Positions 1 to 5,065 of a DNA stretch of 5,065 nucleotides are shown piece after piece. The stretch is from Deltaproteobacteria bacterium. GTDB lineage: Bacteria > Desulfobacterota > Desulfobacteria > Desulfobacterales > UBA11574. The stretch's first letter is position 1. Every line of letters starts with the position of its first letter. The notes below the pieces were generated by a model that worked only from the letters and a program-made list of their open reading frames with translations, made no database searches and had not been told where the DNA came from. Made by a program: the position numbers and the translations under genes. The DNA lies in assembly GCA_019313025.1 (NCBI GenBank), contig JAFDCA010000132.1, positions 1-5,065 of the forward strand, read 5' to 3'.

Positions 1-2
1 AG

Positions 3-929
3 GGCTTTGCTTTCTTTACCGATCCTGAACTCGGTCAGGAGATGGCCATTATCTTTGCGCCCGTACGATCCGCCAACTACTCCATGGCAATGGTCATCCC
101 AAAGGTTCAGATTTTATCTTCGCTGAAATACCTTCGTTGGTTTTTTATGGCAATCGCCATCGTCTCTATTTTGCTTGTTATGGTGATTTACTTGTCGGTG
201 GCCAAAAGAATTACCCACCCCATTGAAGTATTGAGTATCGCGTCCAAGAATTTGGCACAAGGAAACTGGCAAACACACATTTCTCCCAAGGGAAGTGATG
301 AAGTCCGTGATCTCACATTGGCCTTCAACGAGATGGCCGCTTCCTTAAAAAAACGTGAAGCCGATTTAAAAGAGAGTGAAGCCCGCTTTCGGGCCATCTT
401 TGAATCGACATCGGACTGCATTTTGGTTTGGGACCAAAATTACAACTGCCTGTTTGCGAATCAGGCTGCAACATATCATTTGTTAACAGAGCAGGATCAT
501 ATATCAGGTAAGAACATACAGACTGTTCTGGGCCATATACCGGAACTTGCGAATTCCTGGACGCAACGCATCGGCAAAGTCTTTGAAAAAGGCGAAGGAT
601 TGAGGTCCGAAGATGGTGTTTTTATGAACGGCAAAACCATTTACAATGAATCTGTTTTTTCCCCCATAAGAAATGCCGAAAAACATGTGATTGCCGTTGG
701 TATCTCGTTTCGCGATATTACCGAGAGAAAAGAGGCAGCGGAAAAGATTCTCCGGCACAATAAGGAGGTATCGGAAGCCAACAAGCGCTTTGAATTGCTG
801 GTGGCAAACACCACCGAAAGGGAGAAACGGATGCTTGAACTTAAACAGGAAGTCAATAACCTGCTTTTGTCCGCTGGAAAAGAGATGAAATACAGCGCGC
901 CCAAGAAGGTGGAAGAACTGCTCAACTAA
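3..929 (+). CDS. Membrane receptor with HAMP and PAS domains, no kinase domain (5'-partial)
   Basis: The reading frame is open from the window edge, so the Met at nt 42 is probably internal and the true start lies upstream. Counting the first visible codon as 1, about 308 residues remain. Residues 1-40 look like the end of a periplasmic Cache domain, with the typical 'APV...YSMAMVIPK' ending just before the membrane. One TM helix follows at about 47-66 (FFMAIAIVSILLVMVIYL), then HAMP at about 67-119 (P-I-E motif, DEV..L..AFN..A), PAS at about 127-242 (FRAIFES start, FRDITERK end) and a charged coiled coil to about 293. The tail (LELKQEVNNLL) resembles one I recall at the ends of PAS proteins from deltaproteobacteria. 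No H-box, ATPase, GGDEF, EAL or methyl-accepting domain follows before the TAA, so output must go through a partner. The hydrogenase genes start 32 nt downstream, probably in the same operon. Architecture is well supported; the ligand is unknown. Confidence 0.88.
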   Translation, partial: GFAFFTDPELGQEMAIIFAPVRSANYSMAMVIPKVQILSSLKYLRWFFMAIAIVSILLVMVIYLSVAKRITHPIEVLSIASKNLAQGNWQTHISPKGSDEVRDLTLAFNEMAASLKKREADLKESEARFRAIFESTSDCILVWDQNYNCLFANQAATYHLLTEQDHISGKNIQTVLGHIPELANSWTQRIGKVFEKGEGLRSEDGVFMNGKTIYNESVFSPIRNAEKHVIAVGISFRDITERKEAAEKILRHNKEVSEANKRFELLVANTTEREKRMLELKQEVNNLLLSAGKEMKYSAPKKVEELLN

Positions 930-947
930 AATCAATGGCTTAAAAAC

Positions 948-954
948 AGGAGGT
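948..954 (+). promoter_or_regulatory. Strong ribosome binding site of the hydrogenase small subunit
   Basis: AGGAGGT, a near-perfect Shine-Dalgarno sequence, lies 7 nt before the ATG at 962. It fixes this start and predicts that the small subunit has the best initiation signal in the cluster. The 32-nt gap after the receptor stop codon shows no hairpin terminator or recognisable promoter. Confidence 0.85.
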
Positions 955-961
955 CCAACAC

Positions 962-1900
962 ATGTCCCTAACCCTTTACTGGATGCATTGCGGTGGATGC
1001 GGTGGAGAGACTCATGCTTTGATCAATGCCCAATCTCCTGATTTTCATGAGCTTTTCGATTCACTGGATATTCAGCTTCTTTGGCAACCTTCATTATCAA
1101 ACATCACTCCAAAAGAACATTATGATCTTGTTGAGAAGATGCTTTCCGGTGATCAACGGTTAGACATTCTATGTGTGGAAGGTGCCGTTATACGAGGTCC
1201 CTCGGGAACGGGTATGTTTGAAACCACGGAAGGCAGGCCTCAAAAAAATATTTTGGCCGGTCTTTGCACCAAAGCAAAATTTGTAGTGGCCGCAGGCACC
1301 TGTGCCAGTTTCGGTGGAATCAGTGCAGAATGTAATATTGAAGCCAGCGGATTACAGTTTCTCAAACGAAGTAAAGGCGGTTTTTTGGGTGAATCCTTTA
1401 GATCTCAAAGCGGTATGCCTGTCATTAACTTGCCTGGCTGTCCCTGTCATCCATCGATAGTGACCGGGGTATTAACCGCACTGGCCCACGCCAAACCGTT
1501 AGCTCTCAATCCATACAATTCTCCACTTGAATGGTACGGCCTTCTGGTTCATCAGGGGTGTACCCGAAACGAATACCACGAGTACAGGGTGGAAGACAGC
1601 ATTTTCGGTGAAAAAGGGTGCATGTTTTTCCATCTCGGTTGTCGTGGTCCGCTTGCCTTTGGTTCATGCAACAAAATCCTTTGGAATGGACGAAGTTCCA
1701 AAACCCGTGTCGGCGTACCTTGTTTTGGATGTACGCTTCCAGATTTTCCACAACCTTCGCCTTTTTACGAAACCCCAAATATTGAAGGTATACCTGATGA
1801 ACTCCCTGACGGCGTTGATCGAGCTCACTATATGGCTTACAAGGCGATGGCTGCTGCCGCAGCTCCTGAAAGATTGAGAAAGCGAAAAACAGAGGTGTAA
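962..1900 (+). CDS. [NiFe] hydrogenase small subunit, group 2 (HupS/HupU-like), cytoplasmic
   Basis: This 312-residue Fe-S electron-transfer subunit pairs with the large subunit encoded next. The N-terminus starts directly with the proximal-cluster region and has no Tat signal; no membrane anchor is seen at the C-terminus (KR-rich tail 304-309). The protein is therefore predicted to be soluble and cytoplasmic, as in group 2 hydrogenases. Predicted proximal-cluster ligands are Cys13, Cys114 (GTCASFGG) and Cys160 (PGCP). The fourth canonical Cys position is Glu16 (CGGCGGET), with an additional Cys at 10. Glu73 (VEGA) matches the conserved Glu of the family. The distal cluster should use His197, Cys200, Cys220 and Cys227, and the medial cluster Cys236, Cys254 and Cys257. 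The N-terminal region (ETHALINAQSPD...LLWQPSLS) reads like cyanobacterial HupS and related group 2 proteins. Whether it takes up H2 for energy or senses it cannot be read from this subunit; the kinase context favours sensing (group 2c-like, inferred). Confidence 0.95.
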   Translation: MSLTLYWMHCGGCGGETHALINAQSPDFHELFDSLDIQLLWQPSLSNITPKEHYDLVEKMLSGDQRLDILCVEGAVIRGPSGTGMFETTEGRPQKNILAGLCTKAKFVVAAGTCASFGGISAECNIEASGLQFLKRSKGGFLGESFRSQSGMPVINLPGCPCHPSIVTGVLTALAHAKPLALNPYNSPLEWYGLLVHQGCTRNEYHEYRVEDSIFGEKGCMFFHLGCRGPLAFGSCNKILWNGRSSKTRVGVPCFGCTLPDFPQPSPFYETPNIEGIPDELPDGVDRAHYMAYKAMAAAAAPERLRKRKTEV

Positions 1901-1912
1901 AACTTGAATAAT
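1893..1912 (+). promoter_or_regulatory. Initiation region of the large subunit (AGGTG plus TTG start)
   Basis: AGAGGTG at 1891-1897 sits inside the last codons of the small subunit gene, 6 nt before a TTG at 1904. No ATG or GTG gives the expected N-terminus ahead of the ITAPLNRVEGD motif, so TTG is chosen as start. The 3-nt intergenic gap suggests translational coupling, which would help keep the two subunits at equal amounts. The 20-nt segment is 17/20 identical to the one at 3451-3470. Confidence 0.75.
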
Positions 1913-3442
1913 CCAAGAACGAAAATAATCACTGCGCCGCTGAATCGAGTTGAGGGAGACCTTGAAATTCGCGTACGCATAGAGGACGACAGGGTGGCCG
2001 AAGCATGGAGTGTCGGGGTGATGTTCCGCGGCATTGAAAACATGCTAAAAAATCGCGGACCCCTTGATGGATTGGTCATCACGCCACGTATTTGCGGTAT
2101 TTGCAGCACGGCTCATTTAACTGCTGCCGCTAAGGCATTGGATGCCATTTCAGGGGCTGAAGTCCCATCCAATGCCATTATTGTTCGCAATATAGCGCTC
2201 ATGGCGGAACATATTCAAAGTGATATGCGTCACGGTTTCCTGATGTATACCGCAGACTTCGTGAATTCAGCCTACAGCAGGCAATCACTCTATGATGAAG
2301 CAGTAAAACGCTATGAGCCGTTCAAGGGAAGAACGGTTATTGATGTCATCAAGCATACGAAAGAGATACTGGAAACGGTCGCGATTTTTGGAGGGCAATG
2401 GCCTCATTCGTCATATATGGTGCCCGGTGGTATCGCTTCGAAGCCCAACATGAATGATATCATGCAATGCAAATACCTGATCGACAAATTTGCATCCTGG
2501 TATGAAAAAAGAATCCTCGGATGTTCTCTTCAAAGATGGCTAAAGGTTCAAAACGGTGCGGAACTGGACGCATGGCTGGATGAAAACGAATCTCATTACA
2601 ACAGCGAACTCGGCTTTTATATCCGATACGCCCGTGATATCGGGCTTGATAAAATAGGACAAGGCCACGCCAATTTTATTAGCTTCGGCCAATTGGATCT
2701 GCCCGAAAGTTCAAAAGTTATGGGTCGGAACCCTAACTCGCATTTTCTAATACCGGCAGGTTTTGCTCGAAATACAGAGATTGAGCCCTTTGATCAGCAA
2801 AAAATCTTCGAACATGCGGCATTTTCCTGGTATACAGACAGTAACGGCGGCCAACACCCTATTTCAGGTGAAACAAATCCTTACGCCACAGGCGAAGAAA
2901 GCGAAAAATATTCCTGGACCAAAGCGCCTCGTTATGACGGAACGCCCGCTGAAACCGGACCATTGGCAGAAATGGTCATATCTCAACATCCGCTTTTCAC
3001 AGATCTCGTCAATACCATAGGTTCCAGTGCTTTTGTCCGTGAACTTGCTCGTCTGACTCGGCCTGCAGAACTCATTCCTGCAATGCAACAATGGATTTTG
3101 GAATTGAATCCTCAAGAAAAATTTTATGCGCATTCTCCGAACATCACCGACGGTGAGGGGTTTGGACTGACCCAGGCCTCGCGTGGTGCCCTTGGACATT
3201 GGGTCACCATCTCCGATAAAAAAATCAAAAACTACCAGATTATTACACCCACGGCCTGGAACGGGTCTCCTCGAGATACCGACAGCATCAGAGGGCCTTG
3301 GGAGGAAGCCCTTATTCACACACCGTTGAAAGATACGGAAAACCCCGTCGAAATCGGACATGTGATACGATCGTTTGATCCTTGCCTGGTATGTGCGGTG
3401 CACGCAATCCAGGGAAAAATGGAAAACAGATGGAAAATTTAA
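1904..3442 (+). CDS. [NiFe] hydrogenase large (catalytic) subunit, group 2, with cleavable C-terminal peptide
   Basis: This 512-residue subunit carries the Ni-Fe(CN)2CO centre that activates H2. The start is TTG, placing the conserved N-terminal motif (PLNRVEGD, with Glu17 at the proton-transfer position) at residues 12-19; many group 1 enzymes have His where this one has Asp19. The first Ni-binding motif is RICGICSTAH at 62-71 (Cys64, Cys67, His71). A WPHSSYMVPGGI stretch lies at 166-177 and a T-x-W-N-G-S-P-R active-site motif at 450-457. The second Ni-binding motif is DPCLVCAVH at 492-500 (Cys494, Cys497). After His500 come 12 more residues (AIQGKMENRWKI), the expected substrate of the endopeptidase encoded next. 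Length is normal for the family. H2-sensor large subunits of the HoxC/HupV type lack this tail, whereas cyanobacterial HupL-type enzymes have it. All catalytic ligands are present, so the enzyme should be active. Assignment to group 2 is firm from the partner subunit and context; 2c is inferred. Confidence 0.96.
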   Translation: MNNPRTKIITAPLNRVEGDLEIRVRIEDDRVAEAWSVGVMFRGIENMLKNRGPLDGLVITPRICGICSTAHLTAAAKALDAISGAEVPSNAIIVRNIALMAEHIQSDMRHGFLMYTADFVNSAYSRQSLYDEAVKRYEPFKGRTVIDVIKHTKEILETVAIFGGQWPHSSYMVPGGIASKPNMNDIMQCKYLIDKFASWYEKRILGCSLQRWLKVQNGAELDAWLDENESHYNSELGFYIRYARDIGLDKIGQGHANFISFGQLDLPESSKVMGRNPNSHFLIPAGFARNTEIEPFDQQKIFEHAAFSWYTDSNGGQHPISGETNPYATGEESEKYSWTKAPRYDGTPAETGPLAEMVISQHPLFTDLVNTIGSSAFVRELARLTRPAELIPAMQQWILELNPQEKFYAHSPNITDGEGFGLTQASRGALGHWVTISDKKIKNYQIITPTAWNGSPRDTDSIRGPWEEALIHTPLKDTENPVEIGHVIRSFDPCLVCAVHAIQGKMENRWKI

Positions 3443-3450
3443 CAATATCC

Positions 3451-3470
3451 AGGTGAACAACTTGAGTAAT
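3451..3470 (+). promoter_or_regulatory. Initiation region of the maturation protease (AGGTGA plus TTG start)
   Basis: AGGTGA at 3451-3456 precedes the TTG at 3462 by 5 nt. An in-frame GTG at 3453 would add three residues but overlaps the Shine-Dalgarno sequence and has no good site of its own. An in-frame ATG at 3375 would put the gene 68 nt inside the large subunit and add residues unlike the family. TTG 3462 is therefore preferred. The segment matches 17 of 20 bases at 1893-1912. Confidence 0.65.
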
Positions 3471-3902
3471 GATGCTAAAATACGAATTATCTGTGTCGGT
3501 AACCGATACAGGCCCGAGGATTCGGGGGGCCCAATGGTTTATGATCAACTGGTGAGCGAGAGGCTTCCAGAAAATATAATAGTGATTGACGGTGGATTGG
3601 CAGGGCTGAACCTGCTCCGTTTTATACAGGGTGCAGATCGCGTGATTTTTATTGATGCCGTGAATTGTTTCAGGCCTTCCGGTGGCGTAATCATTCTCAA
3701 TGCGGCAGATGCATCACGAAATTCAGAGACGCTATTTGGCCATGGCGCCGGACTATCCTATTGTTTACGGGTATTACCCGAAGTACATGAGGGCAAATTA
3801 CCTGAAATTTTCGTTGTTGGAATCGAAGGCACCACAGGCCCTGACAAAATTTTAACCGCCGCTGAAATGAGTCTTAAAATCGCAACCCAGGGGAGTCCTT
3901 GA
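3462..3902 (+). CDS. [NiFe] hydrogenase maturation endopeptidase, HupD/HycI type (peptidase M52)
   Basis: The 146-residue protein matches the usual length and motif order of proteases that remove the C-terminal peptide of the large subunit after Ni insertion. After a short beta strand (KIRIICVGN) comes the family motif GN-x4-ED-x-G-x-P at 13-24, whose acidic pair (Glu19-Asp20) corresponds to the metal-binding acidic residue of HybD. Asp65 in FIDAV and His94 in GHGAGL match the other two predicted metal ligands. These proteases are thought to recognise Ni itself and cut after the His of DPCxxCxxH, here His500 of the adjacent large subunit. It is encoded 19 nt after that gene and presumably dedicated to it. 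The Hyp proteins for metal-centre assembly are not in the window. The stop codon TGA (3900-3902) overlaps a TTG at 3899, so downstream translation may be coupled. Confidence 0.92.
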   Translation: MSNDAKIRIICVGNRYRPEDSGGPMVYDQLVSERLPENIIVIDGGLAGLNLLRFIQGADRVIFIDAVNCFRPSGGVIILNAADASRNSETLFGHGAGLSYCLRVLPEVHEGKLPEIFVVGIEGTTGPDKILTAAEMSLKIATQGSP

Positions 3903-3922
3903 ACCGATTAAAGAAAAAATGA
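3889..3922 (+). other. Protease/kinase junction with 7-codon mini-ORF and A6 tract
   Basis: The sequence AGGGGAG (3889-3895) resembles a Shine-Dalgarno site and is followed by a TTG at 3899 overlapping the protease stop. That TTG opens a reading frame of only seven codons (L/M-N-R-L-K-K-K), which ends at TGA 3920-3922 and overlaps the kinase ATG (3919-3921) as ATGA. The kinase ATG itself has no clear Shine-Dalgarno sequence in the preceding 15 nt. The mini-ORF runs through six consecutive A residues (3914-3919). One extra A there would join TTG 3899 in frame with the kinase. It may be a coupling leader, a slippage site or a one-base assembly error. Confidence 0.45.
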
Positions 3923-5065
3923 ACGAAATCGCATCTGACAATCTGATCGACAGACTTCAAAAAGAGAACGAACTGTTGCGTGAAGAAATCCGTGTTTCCA
4001 GAAGGGCAGCGGATATCACGGCCGATCTTGTTGTTCAACAGTTTGCAAAGGCCGACGAGATTCTTATGGAACTTGAGGAAAAGGCCGATAAAGAAAAGCA
4101 CCTCAAAGATCAGCTGGAGAAACAACTTGAAGAGGCTGTTTATCGTGAGCAGGAACTCAATCGAGAAAAAAATCGGCTTCGTGATATGCAAATCGCATCC
4201 ATCAACATGATGGAAGACTTGGCATTATCCCAACAGATTGCCGAAGCAGCCACTATTGCCAAAAGCGAGTTTTTAGCCAATATGAGTCATGAAATCCGTA
4301 CACCCATGAACGGGGTCATCGGGATGGCAAACCTTCTTTTGGATACACAGTTGAGCGCTGAACAGGCGGAATTTGCAGAAACCATTAAAAACAGCGCAGA
4401 TTCACTGCTGAGAATTATTAATGACATTCTCGATTTTTCCAAAATAGAAGCGGGTAAGCTTGAACTGGAAATCATTGATTTCGATTTAAGGGGTGCCCTT
4501 GATGAGGTGGGAGATCTTATGGCCTTGAGGGCGCATGAAAAGGGTTTGGAATTTGTCTCTCACATCCATCGACAGGTTCCACTTTTTTTGTTTGGAGATC
4601 CCGGCAGGTTGCGTCAGATATTGATAAATCTGGTTGGTAACGCGATCAAGTTTACTGAAAAAGGTGAAATAGCCATCCACGTTTCTTTAGAAGAAAATGA
4701 CAGAACACATGCCACCATCCGATTTGAAATCATCGACACTGGGATCGGCATCCCCCATGATCGAATGGGAAAGCTCTTCAAGCCGTTCTCTCAGCTGGAC
4801 AGTTCCAGCACCCGCGAGTTCTGCGGAACAGGTCTGGGGCTCACGATCTCCAAACAGCTTTCTGAAATGATGGGTGGACGGATCGGCGTAGAGAGCCAGG
4901 AAGGCAAAGGCTCCAACTTCTGGTTTACGGCTGTATTTGAAAAGCAGCGTGAACGATCCGGGAAAAGAGAGATGCTTCCGGGAGACATCAGAAACAAGCA
5001 CATTCTGATTGTGGATGATAATGCAACCAATCGGCATGTTTTAAGAGAGCAGTTAAAGTCATGGG
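3919..5065 (+). CDS. Soluble hybrid sensor histidine kinase: coiled coil, HisKA, HATPase, start of receiver (3'-partial)
   Basis: About 382 codons are visible, open to the window edge. Residues 8-110 are charged and heptad-like (for example [13 protein letters not shown]), a probable coiled coil without TM helix, signal peptide or recognisable PAS or GAF domain. HisKA follows at about 117-182 with the H-box [15 protein letters not shown], phospho-acceptor His124. The HATPase spans about 222-342: N-box with Asn237 and Asn241 (NLVGNAIKF), G1 DTGIGIP at 273-279, F-box LFKPFSQLD near 286-294, and G2 GTGLGL at 303-308. A receiver domain begins near 360 (HILIVDDN, acidic pair Asp366-Asp367); its phospho-acceptor Asp lies beyond the window. 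All kinase motifs are intact. It should be a cytoplasmic hybrid kinase regulated by a partner, plausibly the hydrogenase and/or the upstream receptor; this partnership is inferred from gene order. The start is the ATG at 3919, but see the junction entry for a possible TTG start at 3899. Confidence 0.93.
   Translation, partial: MNEIASDNLIDRLQKENELLREEIRVSRRAADITADLVVQQFAKADEILMELEEKADKEKHLKDQLEKQLEEAVYREQELNREKNRLRDMQIASINMMEDLALSQQIAEAATIAKSEFLANMSHEIRTPMNGVIGMANLLLDTQLSAEQAEFAETIKNSADSLLRIINDILDFSKIEAGKLELEIIDFDLRGALDEVGDLMALRAHEKGLEFVSHIHRQVPLFLFGDPGRLRQILINLVGNAIKFTEKGEIAIHVSLEENDRTHATIRFEIIDTGIGIPHDRMGKLFKPFSQLDSSSTREFCGTGLGLTISKQLSEMMGGRIGVESQEGKGSNFWFTAVFEKQRERSGKREMLPGDIRNKHILIVDDNATNRHVLREQLKSW

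Noticed and set aside
42..44. ATG at 42 as the true start of the receptor gene
   Set aside because: The frame is open upstream to the window edge and the residues before Met continue the Cache-like domain. No Shine-Dalgarno sequence with good spacing precedes it.
251..268. Possible sigma-54 type promoter (TGGCACA then ACTGG)
   Set aside because: The -24-like element is acceptable, but the -12 element lacks the TTGC core and the site lies within the conserved HAMP coding region, far from any gene start.
504..935. Antisense open frame of 143 codons opposite the receptor gene
   Set aside because: It is fully opposite a well-supported HAMP/PAS coding frame and has no recognisable domain. It is best explained as a shadow of the real gene, as are the antisense frames opposite the hydrogenase and kinase genes.
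3375..3461. Upstream ATG/GTG starts for the protease
   Set aside because: Starting at 3375 adds 29 residues encoded in the overlapping large subunit end, unlike family N-termini. GTG 3453 lacks its own Shine-Dalgarno sequence. TTG 3462 has AGGTGA at good spacing.
3513..3526. Small hairpin CCCGA-GGAT-TCGGG, with further G/C runs around it
   Set aside because: It lies inside the codons of the conserved metal-binding motif of the protease, has only five stem pairs and no T tract. It is unlikely to be a terminator.
3768..3780. 13-bp near-palindrome CGGGTA-T-TACCCG
   Set aside because: It resembles a regulator half-site pair but sits in the middle of the protease gene, occurs once as far as I can see, and fits ordinary codon choice.

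Overview
The window holds a compact, single-strand (+) gene cluster built around a cytoplasmic [NiFe] hydrogenase and flanked on both sides by signal-transduction genes. Base composition is moderate, with no strong GC or AT bias by eye. The architecture (dCache/HAMP/PAS receptor, soluble hybrid histidine kinase, signal-peptide-free hydrogenase) suggests an anaerobic or facultative Gram-negative bacterium. My best guess is Desulfobacterota (former Deltaproteobacteria); this is inferred from protein style and is not proven by any marker gene.

Layout: (1) nt 3-929, 3' part of a membrane receptor (end of a periplasmic Cache-type domain, one TM helix, HAMP, PAS, coiled-coil tail, no kinase domain). 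(2) nt 962-1900, hydrogenase small subunit of the group 2 (HupS/HupU-like) type without a Tat signal. (3) nt 1904-3442, hydrogenase large subunit with all four Ni-binding cysteines and a 12-residue C-terminal peptide after the final His. (4) nt 3462-3902, HupD/HycI-type (M52) maturation endopeptidase. (5) nt 3919 to the window edge, soluble coiled-coil histidine kinase running into a receiver domain. The gaps are 32, 3, 19 and 16 nt, with no visible terminator or internal promoter, so all five genes are probably co-transcribed. There is no gene-free stretch over 300 bases.

How it may work: the small and large subunits form a soluble H2-reactive heterodimer, and the protease trims the large subunit after Ni insertion. 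Since the hydrogenase sits between a receptor without an output domain and a kinase without a sensory domain, I infer an H2-sensing (or H2-plus-ligand-sensing) two-component module. This fits the putative 'histidine-kinase-linked' group 2c [NiFe] hydrogenases, a class whose function is predicted rather than well established. It differs from the classical HoxBC-HoxJ / HupUV-HupT sensors in two ways: the large subunit keeps a cleavable C-terminal peptide with its own protease, and the visible part of the kinase has no PAS domain. Other points of note are a Cys-to-Glu change at a predicted proximal Fe-S cluster position, probable TTG starts in near-identical initiation regions, and an A6 tract with a 7-codon mini-ORF exactly at the protease/kinase junction.
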